Assembly: GCF_019649055.1 (NCBI RefSeq)
Contig: NW_026570302.1
Span: 310,001-374,000, forward strand
Length of the DNA: 64,000 nucleotides
Reading direction: 5' to 3'
Source: Paramacrobiotus metropolitanus
Lineage: Eukaryota; Tardigrada; Eutardigrada; Parachela; Macrobiotidae
Shown: positions 10,491 through 23,013 of the stretch, piece after piece
How positions within the stretch are numbered: the first letter of the stretch is position 1
Layout of the letters: each line of letters opens with the position of its first letter
Made by a program: the position numbers and the translations under genes
Notes under the pieces: generated by a model
The model's database searches: none
What the model was told of the DNA's origin: nothing
Seen by the model: only the letters and a program-made list of their open reading frames with translations

Positions 10491-11079
10491 GGTGAACCTA
10501 CGGGTTTTGCTCGGATGAAACCATTAAATACAGCGCTACACAACCATCTGGCTCGGTGCAGATTGCTCCAATGGGCATTTTCGTGCTGCTTGTTTGCTCC
10601 AGTTTATTGATTCCTCAAGAAAGCTCTTTACAATCGTTAGCCTCTATGTTGTGCTGCCGATAACAGTAGAAGTACTGAATGCCGGACTAAAACCGTCGGC
10701 GCATGGTTGCTTGAAAATAAGTTTTAATTCGACTAACGGCTAGTATGTAGAACAAGAACATAATAAAACCTAACAAGATTCCCTCGGAAATTGGAATATA
10801 ACCCAAGAAACTTAAGAATTACATAAGAAGGCCAACGAAAAGTGCATCTTTTGGAAGGCGAAGGCGAATGCGCACCGCTCAAAAGGCAAAGGCGAAGGCG
10901 AAGCCACTCATACATAGCCTAGATTAAAAGTGACACATTTTGAGTTGGACTGTCTCGTTGCGCTGTAACGCTCTGTAAGATTCTGTTTGCAGTAAGTAAC
11001 GCTGTTTCACAGAACTTCCGGCATTTTTCCGTACAGAGCTCACTGAAAGTGCGCGGCGAGACAGGCTGCAATAATGGTG

Positions 11080-11246
11080 TGGCAAAATAGCCAACTGACT
11101 ATTTTGTCGACCATAGTGCGGCAAAATAGCTGAGCATCTATTTTAACGCAGTGTGCGGTAAAATAGCCAACAAGCTATTTCACCCACCATAGTGCGGCAA
11201 ATAGCGAACCGGCTATTTAGCCGCAAACACTGCGGCAAAATAGCCA
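11080..11246. repeat. Palindromic repeat array upstream of gene B
   Basis: Units of tgcggcaaaatagcc and variants, each with an inverted partner, run through this stretch. They are the reverse complement of the 869-1054 array upstream of gene A, so A and B share upstream material in mirror orientation. Confidence 0.75.
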
Positions 11247-11927
11247 CTTCGTAATTTATTAGGTACCTGTTGTCCCGCTTGAATGATCCGCAGAGGTTGA
11301 GAGCCGCTAAGGAGAAGGCCTTTTTGTACGCAAATTATGCTCAAAGTCGGAGTCACAGGTAAGATTTACTGTATTAACTCGTAAGTAAACAGCCGACATC
11401 AAGCGAAAACGAAGTCTAAACAACGGACATTTATGAATCACATGCAACGAGCTGAAGGCTAAAGCGTCTTACTTGGTTGGCTTCGGGCTTCATCTATAGA
11501 CTCAGACTCATCATGGCGTTGCAGGGACGCAGACCAAGCAACTGAAGCAAGGTGCGCAGTGCGCACTGTCTGTACGATTTTTAGCTCTATTTTTTAACGG
11601 TAAAATTACTTACTTAAATCGGCCATTTTATCCAGTGCCAACAGCTTGCAACTGACAGTTAATTAATTTCTTAAAAACTGCGTAAGTAATCGTATCACTT
11701 TTATTCTCGGTAGAATAAAGTTGCGTTGCTGAAAGCCATCAAACAGTTGAAGGTAAAAATTGTGCCACTACTGCCTACTGCTCACTACTGCCTTTGATTT
11801 TCAGTACTTGAAGTGCTCAAAGGATGGTTACTGCCTCAGTCTGCCTGCTATAGTATCCGTATGAATAGAGTACTCTCAAGTATCGTACGTATCTGAATCT
11901 TAGATCGTTTGCCAGGTATCGTGCACA

Positions 11928-14149
11928 ATGTTTAGCGGAATTGACCAGACGAACAGCGTGGATATTGTGGGCAAAGACGGCATGGTATGCTACGGACGTG
12001 TGGTCGAGGTTACGGACAATGGGTTCTTCGTCGACTTCCTATCTTCCGAGCGCCGCCGATTCTTCCCGTTTGGCAGCAACGTCTTCCTTCCATCCTGGAC
12101 CGTAGGTCCTTTGTGTGCAATAATAGCCGACGAGTACGCCAGACCGGACCTAGCTATTCCCGTGGAAGTGCTGATGCGTGAAACACCCTCCGGTCCGTGG
12201 AAGTGGTTTTCGGCTGAGATGGTTAATCTGGCGCGCGGGGTACCTCACGAATCATACAATGTGGCTGTTGTGCGCTGGGGCACGACGACGTTGCTCACCG
12301 ATATGGTCCTCGGCGACCGGATTCGCCAGAGAGCACGGAGTCCGACAGACGCCTTGGTCCAACGCATCCAAAAAGGTACATTTGTTAACGGTAGTACTCC
12401 GTTGCCGAAGACATACTGTTCCATGTCGGTTGAGGAAGTGCGCAAGCAAATGCCTGATTGGTTCGATTATGTTGAATTATGGAGATGGTCGGTTGCCCTC
12501 GTGAACATTGCGGATGATCGTTTGTTTTTTATTGAGCGTCCTCCGGAGAAACGTCCACTCAGCGGAGCTGGTATTGATGGACTGCCGGTATGAATTGCGC
12601 CGCAAGGTTGATTCGTTGTGCTTGACTTGTTTCTTGATATTTAGGAGAATCTGCCAACTCTTCACGACAGTTTAATGAAATGCTTCGCACGTGTTATCTG
12701 CCAGCCACATTCAGCGAACGCCGAGCTGGAAAGTCAGGAATCACAGGGTGCTTTGACAGCGTTATCCGAAGAGGTGTGGCTGGAGGTATTTTCCCAGTTG
12801 GATACGTTGACGCAGAATTCACTGCGGGGGGTCTGCGTGACGTTTTCCTACTTACCTGACTCACCTACCTTGACTGTAGAAATCTTTATCACAACCGCCG
12901 AATGTCAGAAGATGGAAAAACTGGACCGACGCGAGTATTTTGTGGTGGCACCCATTTATAAATGTCTGAACTCTTCGACAAAGCGCATCGTCGTGGCTGA
13001 CCGAAAGGCGCTGCTGAGTGAAAGTGATCTGTGGAAAATGTTAGACATGATCCACTACGTGACGGAGCAGAAATCTTCACTGCGACGACTGACACTATAT
13101 TTACAAGGTCTTCGCTGCAGCTTCCAACTCGGTTTGACCTACGATCCGGAGATGGAGCATGACAGCTGCATGCAGCATATGCCCAAACCAGTGCGACAGT
13201 TTAACGGCTACACCGATGAACTCGATGTCCTTCGTCTCGTTGATTTCATCCCAGCATGTCAAAAGCTTCCGTGCGATGCGATCCGCTTGCTTCACTGCAC
13301 TATGCACGTCAACCATACCAACGGGTGGCCGGATGCCAACGGGAGGCACTCGCGAATTACCAGCAGTCTGACTATGACTCGATCAGCGCAGCTGAATAAC
13401 CTCGGATGCGCGATGTGGGAGGCGTTGGAGATGGGTATGCCTGAGCCCACGCTGGAGCAGCGAGAAAAGCTGGCGCAGTGGCTGGCAGGTTTGGGCGCTG
13501 CGGCTGGGGGCCATCTCATTATTTCGGTTGCATGCAAGGTAATAATATTTCGCCCAGTTGTGCCGCAGTATCTACTGTGCGTCGAAATAGCTTTCTGCTA
13601 TTTGTTCCACACTGGGTCACAACAGTCTCGCATTTAGCGGGGCTGACGGTCAACATTTTGGGTTTTCTTAATATAACTGTACTTCGCAAATGCGCCGGCG
13701 TGTATTGTGAAACAACGATGGTAAAGGGTAACAAATTGCGGAAAGCTGGTTACCCACTAAGCAGCATAAAAAGCACCGCTGTGTAGCACAAGGGTTTCTT
13801 TGAACATACAAAATTTAGAAAGCCTTAACTTCCGATTTTAGAAACTATTGACAGCTACTTAAGTAGACAGTGTTTAGGTTTTATGCTGCAAAACAGCCAA
13901 GGGCTTTTCCGCGAACCTTAATGCGGCGGAATAATATATTATGCACGCGTAAATAGTGTTTTGCCGCAACAAAATCGCGGCATAATAAACACTTCGAATG
14001 TTCTCCGTCGCTATCGTCTCTTGAGCGATATCATAAATGATGGCCTTCATTTACAGACGTTGTGTGCGATGCAGACAGCGGATCCGCGAAAGACGCTGCA
14101 CTATCGTGGGAAACGGTGGTGCACTACGGCCTGCAGAATTTACAGCTAG
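11928..14149 (+). CDS. Tudor/F-box family gene B (frameshift in last exon)
   Basis: Predicted SCF-type adaptor. Exons: 11928-12587 (220 codons), 12645-13538 (298 codons) and 14057-14149, with introns of 57 and 518 nt, all phase 0. Exon 1 has two Tudor/Agenet-like repeats (NSVDIVGKDGMVCYGRVVEV; VEVLMRETPSGPWKW) and a KH0-like end (TFVNGSTPLP…DDRLFFIERP). Exon 2 starts ENLPTLHD and has the F-box LSEEVWLEVFSQLDTLTQNSLR near its residues 38-75. Exon 3 begins TLCAMQTADPR, as in relatives, but one base is missing after the RWC codons. The frame therefore ends at TAG 14147, while the canonical frame would run to TGA at 14209-14211. The protein may still be made with a changed tail. Closest relative: A. 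Confidence 0.75.
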
Positions 14150-15267
14150 AGAAGTTGTCCCGCGTTGCAGTACATGCCCTGATCCGGCTGGCGGAAATCG
14201 TTTCCGGATGACGGGGAATCGGAGCAGAAGACTTTTGCACAAAGTGCCGATGGGATTCTGTATTCCGTTGACCTACATTGTTCAGCTTTGGTAACATCGC
14301 GCCGAGTATTCTTGGCTGAACTGCCTGAATAGGCAGTACGCTTTATTTTAGCCAGCATCAGTAGGATTGATTATGCTTTTTCGAAACGTGTTGTACGTAG
14401 CCGTTTCCGTTACAGTTGATTGACGGTTGTCTGCATTCCACGTACTTTTGTAGAGTTATCTCACTACATATGATTATTATAATGCTACTACTGTGTTTTG
14501 TCTGCTTTCCGCAAACGAGTAACTTAATTAATAAATCTGCGGGTGACAATGCTGTGGTTTCGGGTTTTTGACACCGATATCGGCAGAAGTTTTTTCGATC
14601 TGACCGAACTGCAGGATGATGTTCCCGCATACGGGACCGCTCTCGCATCCAAGTTACATTTTACATTTTCACACTTGTGACCTGTGCATGTTCTTATAAA
14701 CTTTTACCTGAGATCTTCAGATTTTAAAGTCTTTGATAAATACGAAGAAATTACTAGTACTATCATAAGAGATAAAACAACAACGGAAGTTAAAGGCATT
14801 CAAGCAATGGAAGAAACGGAACAACGTTTGGTGCAACAGATGTGGACAAGGTTGATGCAAGCTGTAGCAAGCTGAGTACAAGACTGAATTGTTTGGTTGT
14901 AAAGAAGGACTGTCAGCCGGTAAAATGGACGGAATTTCACAGCCAGATGGAGTGATCAATATAAATGGGTGGTGTTATCGGTTGTCTAAATACTACCGCT
15001 GTAATATCGCGATCACCACCATGAATAATGCATTGTAAAGCACTGGTGACCATATCTGAAGAATTCATCCCGATTCCAAATTAAAAGTCGATGATACAGT
15101 GCACGGTGCACCACATAAAAATGGAGCAGATGAAGAAAAGTAAGTACAAGATTCAATTAATGAAAGAGCTACATGAAGCGAATTAAAATCCAAAACATAT
15201 CGTCCGCGAAGGAAAACATAACGCTGACCCAACTTTACCCCCACAAGATAGTGTCCAAAGTGCTCCC

Positions 15268-17185
15268 CTACAAACACTTTGAGCATGTGTAGTAGGGCTT
15301 CACGAAAGGTACGTTCCCGTCAACAATCGTATCCCAAAAGTATGTTTTCGCAGTTGCCTGAGCAGATGTAGAGTAATCCGCGACAATTTCTCCAACTGCA
15401 AACCTTCCAACCCATCCACACGGACACCACTCCTTCTCGCGGTAATGCGACGACGGACGCGGATCGCCCGACTGTGCCAGACACAGTATCTGCAAATTAT
15501 AACCGAACTGAATGGTCATACAGTGCGAGGAAAACGTGTCGGCCGTTGTCTACCTTGCAGATGGCTTCTTCCATCGTTTCCTCTTTAATGGAAGCAGCGA
15601 TTTTCAAACACTGCTGTTCACTAGGCATACGTAGCGCCCCCTCCAACGTTTCCCACAACGCGCAGTCGAAGCCATCATTCAGCTCTAATCGCGCGGTGCC
15701 GATGTTGAACTGGAACTTAGCGCCAAGATGAGTACCCTCCTCCGCGTAGAACAGCTTGATAGCCAGTGTAACTCGACAATTCGACATCTGGATGGCATCG
15801 CACGGCAGACTGCGGCACATGGCAATGAAATCCTCCAGCCAATCGTAGCCGCGTTCCGTGTCCAGCATTGACTGATCAGGATCATACGGATGCAGGCCGC
15901 ATTCGTCCATGTCAGCGTAAACGATAGCACGGTCTTTGTTAATCAGCCAGTTAAGCCGGATGCCGTATAGGTGGACGGTCCGCAGTCGGATGCCGGTGTG
16001 GCGCTCAGCCACATACTGGATCATGTCGCCCACTTCCATCGCGTAGTCTTCGCTCCACGAACAATATCCTCCGTAAACATTTATCACCACGAGCTGCGTG
16101 CCGGGACTTAAGCATTTGTACACCGTCGCCAAGCAGAGAAAATCGGCCAGTTTACAACTGGGGTTACTGTTGCGGATGACAAGAGTGGCATGCAGCGCTG
16201 GTGCATCAAGGAGTCGGTTCCAGGTGGGGCACACCGTGGGCAGCTTTGTTTGCGTCAGTGTATCCTCGCAAGAAAAGACCTCCTGCCATATTTCGTTCGG
16301 TAGTGCATTCCATGCCACGACGTCCTCGTTTACCGCAATCTGCTTCTCTCGAAGAGACTTGATCGTTGTGAGCAACTCCCCGTGGAAGGCCTCGATTTTC
16401 TCCTGAAAACCATTCAGAACATTAGGGCTATAACTACGTCTCTACAAAAATAAAAACTTTGCCGTGGAGAAGTCAACAATATTAATTTTTCTTTTTACCA
16501 ACAAGTTACTGCCGCTGACCAGAGCAGATTTGTCTTCCTGACCGAGCTTGCACATGTAATGCAACTGGCCATCCACTATGTCCACCACAACAACGGGCAG
16601 AGACTGGAAACAGGAGTAGATCTCCAAACGGCAGCCGTTCAGCCGTTGAATGAGCACTTGGGCATCTTCACCCGACAGCGACCGGAATTCTTCACCCAGG
16701 TCCACACTGCGCCGGATAAAGGCTCCTGGGGGAATCTCTTTGCATGTGATGGCGTCATTCTTCCTATTACGTAGTAGGCGCATGTGTTGCATGGGAACGA
16801 TGTCGAAACACGGCAATCCGTCGTCCGGCCGCTGCCAGTTGACAACAGCCGCTCCGTACAGCGTCTTACTGCGTCCCACACACTGCATTTCTCCCGGCAG
16901 CCAAATCCACGGACCCGCTGGGGTCTCCGGCACCAGCACCTCCACCGAGATCGTTGACCGTTGTTGGTCTACCACTTGGGCATATAGTTCGTCCAGGTCC
17001 GTTGAGCACGTTGGACAATATGGAAAGAAGACGGTGCCGAAAGGCGCAAATTCACGTCGGCGAGTGGGACACAGCAGATCGACGATGAGACCATCTTGTG
17101 TCACGTCCACAATGTGTGCGACGCACATCCGCTGATCGCTGCCTCGAACGGATACGGCGGTGTCGAGATTCATTCCGCTGGGCAT
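15268..17185 (-). CDS. Tudor/F-box family gene C (frameshift in last exon)
   Basis: Exons on the minus strand: 17185-16499 (229 codons), 16402-15554 (283 codons) and 15489-15268; introns 96 and 64 nt, phase 0. I chose the ATG at 17185 because MPSGM aligns with MFSGI of A and B; the frame upstream has only a GTG. Exon 1 is among the more diverged heads but keeps the second Tudor-like repeat (VEVLVPETPAGPWIW) and a KH0-like end (VVDIVDGQLHYM). Exon 2 starts EKIEAFHGELLTT, and its F-box reads LPNEIWQEVFSCEDTLTQTKL. Exon 3 begins ILCLAQSGDPRPSSHYR but has four extra bases after EWC. The tail therefore runs out of frame to 15268, instead of stopping at 15302-15300 in the canonical frame. Confidence 0.72.
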
Positions 17186-17499
17186 GACTGATGAAGTTTT
17201 GTGGTACTTTATCCAGAAACGTAGTTCGGCAGCCCGCAATGTCCACAACGGATTACACACAAGTTACACAACTCAGAAGCACCGAGATTTGTAGCCAAAA
17301 CGAATTTTTATTCGGAAAAGGGAATTCGACTTGTTGGTGTATGTATGTATCATCAAATCTGTACCTGTCGCGGATCGACGCTTACTGAGCACTGAGCGGT
17401 ATCAAACCGCGTCAGCCGTGGTGTTGCTGTCTTCTCTGTTAGCCACGAAAAGAGCTATAGTTAGAAAGCCGGCTTAATACTGTGTGTCCTATTGTTATT

Positions 17500-18246
17500 T
17501 CAAGCTATATAAAAATCTGAAACTTCCTTAAAACTTCCAAATCCTTTTGAATGTCCGGAATGAGGACTATCGGGGCGTGTCGATTCGGGTTGTCTGGCCC
17601 ATACAGAATTCAACCAAAACCCTTGGTACACTCCCTTGTTTCGGTGAGCAATAACCGCTTGAAACGGAACGTGAACAAGTTCATAAGAACATCTAAATAA
17701 TTCTTCTATGTAACAGTAAAAAATGGTGAGAGCCATAAAGCACTTGCCTGCGCTCCATTTCGACTTTCTCTGTATTCGTAAGTGTCATATTTCCTGTTGG
17801 CAGGATCTGCTAGACCGGTAAACTTTCTTGGGCGAGCCCAAATGGAGTTTCCGATGACAGTCTTACAGCATCGGCCAATCGCTACGATATGGTCTAAATC
17901 GCTATCATAAAGCTCCAACGGCAGTTCTTTGCCGTCCTCACGAGAGTTGACGGTTTTCGGCTTCATCTGTTCCATTACTGACGGCAGCGCTGGTGTTGCG
18001 GCCGGAAGGAAGGCCGGAGTTATGCGATGATGGGGGATTGAGGACGCAACGGTTATCGTCGCTTTCTCTGGTAGGATGCTTGGGTTTTAATCACAAACTT
18101 GGGAGAAAATGAATGCCAGGCGCGATAGAGCCTCTCCCACTGCAAATCTTCTTGACCGTAACGGCAGAATTTCTTCCTGCAAAAATGCCGCTTAATGTCA
18201 CTTATGGATTTTGCTCTATAACCTTTATGGGTAGCATACGACTGCA
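17500..18246 (-). pseudogene. Decayed or unrecognised coding stretch
   Basis: Three minus-strand frames follow one another with protein-like composition. From 18246 a frame reads YRAKSISDIKRHFCRKKFC…LYRAWHSF up to 18053. A second is open from ~18088 to 17706 and includes LPLELYDSDLDHIVAIGRC and NSIWARP. A third starts with an ATG near 17736 and runs to 17500, including VIAHRNKG and NSVWARQP. The second and third share an NS(I/V)WAR motif, suggesting an internal duplication. A 38-nt intron could join them but is shorter than any other here. I do not recognise the family; it may be a broken transposon or host gene. Confidence 0.35.
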
Positions 18247-18460
18247 ATCAACATACACCGGTTAGCAGCTGTGGTCATAATTATCTTAAAAGTTATACAG
18301 TATCTGGTTGCTCTTTATGTTGACAGGAGCTCAGGACATTAGTTTTCCCTTTACAAACACTTTACGACAGCCTCCTTTTTAACGTTTCCAGGTATCGCAT
18401 ATTAATATAATCCCACAGCAACGATTGTGAGACGGCTACACCTTATTAACTCCTGTCTCC

Positions 18461-18559
18461 CTCGAAATTCGTTACCCACACGGATAGACTTGTCAAAATT
18501 CCTAATAATAATTAGTAGGAATTCTGAAAAGTCTATCCGTGTGGGTTACGAATTTCGAG
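18461..18559. repeat. Long hairpin, ~45-bp imperfect arms
   Basis: ctcgaaattcgttacccac… at 18461 pairs with …gtgggttacgaatttcgag ending at 18559, around a short AT centre (cctaataataattagtagg). The arms differ by a few bases. It looks like a small MITE-type foldback element. Confidence 0.8.
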
Positions 18560-19032
18560 GGCTTGGGCAAATTTCGTGGGCTTGAGCATTTAGAATTATT
18601 CTTAATGCCCAAGCTAATGAACCAATGCAGATCAAGTTTGGAAGATAAACCACAAGAAACTTTAACCGAGCACATTATAATGATTGTACTAGTACGCACG
18701 TATCTATTTGTACGAGTTCGAATAGATACGAGACACGAGTGACAAGTAAAACAAACCAGCAAATCAAAAAGAAAATCTATAGCAATCACAGAGTCGCAAC
18801 TCACTCACAACTCGCAACATACTCACAATACGAAATTTCGGAAAATCAAGAACTTTGCCAGGCAAAATCACCAGCTATTACAATTTATAATTCAAGACCT
18901 GGAAATAAAGAAAACCTGATTTTTTAAGCTATTAAACCAGGTACACCCTGGTTGATCTTCATAACATAAGCACTATTAAAATCATGCAAGTAGCCACAGA
19001 CTGGGCAGGGAATCGTCAAACGTCGGCGCATA

Positions 19033-20849
19033 TTAAAAGCTTTCCGGCAACTGGACGAGAAAGTGCAGCGCAATACGCGACAACTTCTCCAATTGCAAAT
19101 CGTGGAAGTACTCCACGCACCACTTCTTTCCACGGTAATGCAACAACGGACGCGGATCCGCTGTGTGTGCCGCACACAGGATCTGCAAACAAACTTCATT
19201 TCAGCTTCTTTTGAATACAGATGCGACTGGCATCGGAGTGCGTGCACGCAACACTTATTACAACGACGATTAAAAGTACAAGTAGCCCGTTGTACCTAAC
19301 ACGCAGCTCTCTTGTAGAATAATTTCTCTAACATCGGTTCGAGCATGTAGGCCTCCGGTCCAGCAACAATCCAGACGAGAAACATGGCCAGTCTTTGCAG
19401 TTGTTTTTCATTCGGCTGCGGAAGACTGCCTTCCATGGCTTCCCACAATGAGCACTCCAAAGCAGCATCGATTTTCAGCCAAACCATGGAGACACCGATA
19501 CCCATTCCTCGCTGGAAAAATTCCAGCGAATTGCTTCCAGATAAGAAGAAAGTGCTGTTCACCAGCTGTATCGAATCGCACGGAAGACGACGACAAGCTT
19601 CCACGAAATCGCGCAGGTAATACATTTGCTCATCATGCAGTGTGTGTTGCTCGACTGTCGGCAAATGCACCACACAGCACTCATTCACGGTATCGCGAAT
19701 GGTGCCGGGTAATACGTAACACCAGAAACCGATCAAGCACAGCACTGGCTTTCGATCTCCTGTAATTCGACCCTTCAGGTAATGCATCAACTGAGACAGT
19801 TTCAAGAAGTCGTTTCTCTTCAGCAATCGCCAGCGATCGCCCACAATGATCCGTCTTGTCGACGAGTGCAGGCACTTGAAAATGGGTGCCATCAGAAAGT
19901 AGTCCCCCTGCTCATTTTTAACGGTCTCAAAACCGATAATGCAGATGTTGTTGGTCAGTGTTGGCGAAATCAAGAGTTGGCTCCATGGGTAGCAGACAAC
20001 ACGCAGCTGGGTCTGCGTTAGTGTGTTGAGATGGGAGAACACTTCCAGCCACAATTCTGACGGCAGTGAATTGATATCATCCGCACTTTCAAAGTCCGCG
20101 GATAAGCGAAATCTTTTCTTCTAAAAAAAATGACTCCCAAACCATGAATCATCGAAGTAAAACGATATTTTTACCGGGATTTCGAAACGGATGACCAGCT
20201 TTGCTCCTCTTAACAGCATAGGCGGCAACCAATATTCAATAAAACGCATTTGTCCCTCCACAAGGCCCACGAACTCCACAGGACGATGGTTGGGCACGCA
20301 GTGGAATAGCTCCAACTCCTTGTCGAGTACCTTGCGCTGTTGTTCGGCAGACATTAAGCAGAATTCGCTTGGCAATTTCACAGTACGTTTTGCAAATGTC
20401 CATCTACCAACCCGATGTCCTCTCGACACACTATCATCCCCGTCTACTCGCTTGCGAACTCGCTCTGTGGGGACGATATCGCAGCGACCGTACTTATCGC
20501 CCCACAGAACTATCGCCACTTTGTAAATCACGCTGACTGTACTGTGGGACAAATTTACCATCTGACCGGAATACCAGGTCCACGGACCGGAATAGGTCTC
20601 CCGCATTAGAACATACACGGGGATAGTCGGCTGCGTCTTGGTGAAGTCATCGTCCGTCATTAACTGGTTATTTTCATGGTCGAATTCGTAGACACTGCTG
20701 TAAAATGGGACAAATCGGCGTCGTCCACTGGGGCAGAGGAAGTCGACAAAGAACCCGTTAGCAACCACATCCACCACGCGTCCGTAACGAACGAGACCCT
20801 GGTCAACAACAACATCGACGCTATTAACTTGGCGGATTCCGCTAGACAT
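19033..20849 (-). CDS. Tudor/F-box family gene D (stop at the end of exon 2)
   Basis: Exons on the minus strand: 20849-20175 (225 codons from MSSGIRQVNSVDVV), 20120-19296, and an apparently functional third exon 19182-19033. Exon 1 holds the Tudor-like pair (RYGRVVDVVANGFFVDF; VYVLMRETYSGPWTW) and a KH0-like end (FAKRTVKLPSEFCLMS…EGQMRFIEY). Exon 2 begins KKRFRLSADF; its F-box is LPSELWLEVFSHLNTLTQTQLR. The last codon before the GT donor at 19295-19294 is TAG, where relatives have CAG, so translation would stop after exon 2 even though exon 3 (ILCAAHTADPRPLLHYR…LVQLPESF) is open and in phase. The product would lack the C-terminal module. Confidence 0.75.
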
Positions 20850-21635
20850 GGCTTAAAATTGGAAAAAAAGTGCACAATACAGGATCACGCCAAAGATTAA
20901 GTGCTTAGGCACCGTTTATTATGGTTATGAATGAACTGTGAAATTGCAAGTTTCAGACTGACGATGGTAATGAAAAGAATACTAGTAAGTAGTAAGTCAA
21001 AATGCCTTACTATTTACATAATGGCAAGAAATAGTCATTTTGCAGGTTTTTAGTAGGACTGTTTACATTGCCACAGCGGGCGGGTGCAGTTGTCTGAACA
21101 AGCTAGTGATGACTAACAACATTAACGGCATGATATTGACGCGGATGACGACCATTACCGCTTTGATAAGACTTCGTCCTAAAGAGTAAGGATTATAGTG
21201 TTAAAAGCGGAAAACCAGTCACACTGAATAATTCCAGAACAAGCAACAAAGGGTGGCACCTGAAAAAGCGATAGAGTTTCGGAATTGTGCATTGCGGTTT
21301 CGTGGGAGGACTTCATCTTGTCGTTGAGTTCCGAAAACCGGCATCATAAAGTTAATCTAAATTAGATTGTGCGTTAAAATAAAAAGTGAAAGGTCACGGC
21401 ATCACGTCCTTTGCCAAAGCCTTTGGTGTAGGATCACAGCCATTCCTTTCCATAATTTCTTTTAAATGTTAACTGGTACAGTAATTCTGGGGAGATACGA
21501 GTCTAGTGGGAAACTCGTATTAATCAAAGATTTTTGTTGGCCATTTCATTTGAAGAATGGATGCGCCGGTAGTTTTCAACTCTAGTTATAACTCATAGTC
21601 TTGTCAGCTGATAAGGTTTTAGCACACTGTTTATT

Positions 21636-21678
21636 ATAGTGTCCGACTTATAGTGTCCGAGTTTATTATAGTGTCCGA
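21636..21678 (+). repeat. Three direct repeats of atagtgtccga
   Basis: Copies at 21636-21646, 21650-21660 and 21668-21678, about 170 nt upstream of a TATA-like site. They could be binding sites for a regulator of the peptide gene downstream, but nothing beyond repetition supports this. Confidence 0.5.
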
Positions 21679-21840
21679 GCTATTAGCGTAATGGAAGGTG
21701 TAAAAGTGGTCACTAATGATAATGTTCTACAAGAAATCTTGCTGCTCTTACAGTTAGTTGCCGATTTGAAACCTAAAGAATCAGCCATCCGAAGGTGTGC
21801 TGTTGTCTGAACTGAATGTAATGCCATCACAGCATACAAA

Positions 21841-21847
21841 TATAAAA
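21841..21847 (+). promoter_or_regulatory. TATA-like element before the defensin-like ORF
   Basis: tataaaa preceded by acaaa. A transcript starting ~30 nt downstream would carry a GT donor-like site at 21911 (caact|gtaagt), consistent with a non-coding first exon. Inferred only from spacing. Confidence 0.3.
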
Positions 21848-22095
21848 TGCGTATTGCGTACAAATAACTACAGAATACTCTACTCTAGTGAACACTGAAC
21901 AGCAACTGTAAGTGTTCAAGTGATCAATCAACAGCTCGAGATGCCGCAGACATTACTGAGAGTAGTTTACGTACCCGATTAAATCAGATCAATATCAATA
22001 TACACAGTACAGGTTTCTGTGGTAAGCGCACTAGCCCAGATGTCAATGGTCGCACCGGCACTGACCAACACCACAATGCACCAGTCCCGGCCGCT

Positions 22096-22353
22096 GTGGA
22101 TTATCCCGAATTCCAGGAAGACCCACCTGGACAGATAACTGGAAATAATTCCTTGCTGTATTTGTCCGACCCATCGGACGATTACTGGTCGCTTTCTAGA
22201 TCTGTGGGTACCATCCAAACTGGGGGGATCATACGTCGCCTGTGCGATAACAATAACGACACGGCTTGTAACACTTACTGTCAAGAAAAACACCGAGACG
22301 GCAATGGTATATGCGCTGGATCACCGGCGAAGTGTTTGTGCCACAGCCCATAA
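22096..22353 (+). CDS. Defensin-like CS-alpha-beta peptide (N-terminus unresolved)
   Basis: The end of this frame has six cysteines spaced C-x7-C-x3-C-x10-C-x6-C-x1-C (from LCDNNNDTAC to CLCHSP), the pattern of invertebrate defensins, drosomycin and related cysteine-stabilised alpha-beta peptides. These are secreted and usually antimicrobial. A dibasic RR precedes the first cysteine by one residue, and the region before it is acidic, as in propeptides. The frame stays open upstream of 22096 without an ATG, and I found no signal peptide. A leader exon must be joined by splicing, or the gene is broken. Acceptor-like sites lie near 22003-22013. What else: a chance cysteine pattern, though the fit is good. 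Confidence 0.5.
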   Translation: MDYPEFQEDPPGQITGNNSLLYLSDPSDDYWSLSRSVGTIQTGGIIRRLCDNNNDTACNTYCQEKHRDGNGICAGSPAKCLCHSP

Positions 22354-23013
22354 CCTCATGAAAAGGAAAAGATAACCGAGCGCCAGAAACGGAACCGGTT
22401 AGGGCCTTTTTACTGTTCTTAGACGGTCTTTGCGCTGTTTTCTTATAATACAGTATGCGCGTGGACTGTTTACGGTTAAATGCGAAATTTCTAATTTAAA
22501 TAGCGAGATGGTTTATTATACATGTTCATTGGTGCGTTACAGGTCGTTATAGCAAGCACCTGATATATGATAATAATTTTCGGCGTTATGCTATTTTCAG
22601 CATCAACATTTATCATTTTTACAATAAAATTTCAGTTCTGAACGTAATAATTAATTTTGCTAGTGTACTCTCGTGTGAAATTTCGGAAATAAAGAGATGG
22701 TAGTCTTATGCGACGTGCGTTAACCCTTGCGACACACCCGGACGCAAACAAAATTCGCCATTTCCGATTTCGCTTTGAAGAAGGAACACGAATATTTTCA
22801 AAAATCATTAAACTGGTTTATTTCTGTTTCTAGACTGCCCGTAAAGGTTGTGAGCAAGCCAGTCACAAGTAAGAGATAAAAACAATTTTTCATTAGATGA
22901 AGAACATGATCACGCTAACAATCGCCGGAAAGACAAGTAAAAAAAAATCGATAAAAACAACGATAGATTTTGGTGGTTATGTGCAGGTAGAACGATTGCG
23001 CCAACAAGTCCGT

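Noticed and set aside
10124-10543. 139-codon minus-strand ORF
   Set aside because: Covers GCG-rich repeats and a perfect hairpin; its Ala/Ser/Leu/Cys-rich translation comes from the repeats.
17706-17744. 38-nt intron joining two frames of the decayed coding stretch
   Set aside because: Shorter than every other intron here (57 nt or more); a frameshift is as likely.
21979-22293. 104-codon minus-strand ORF opposite the defensin-like frame
   Set aside because: The six-cysteine pattern on the plus strand is the better explanation.
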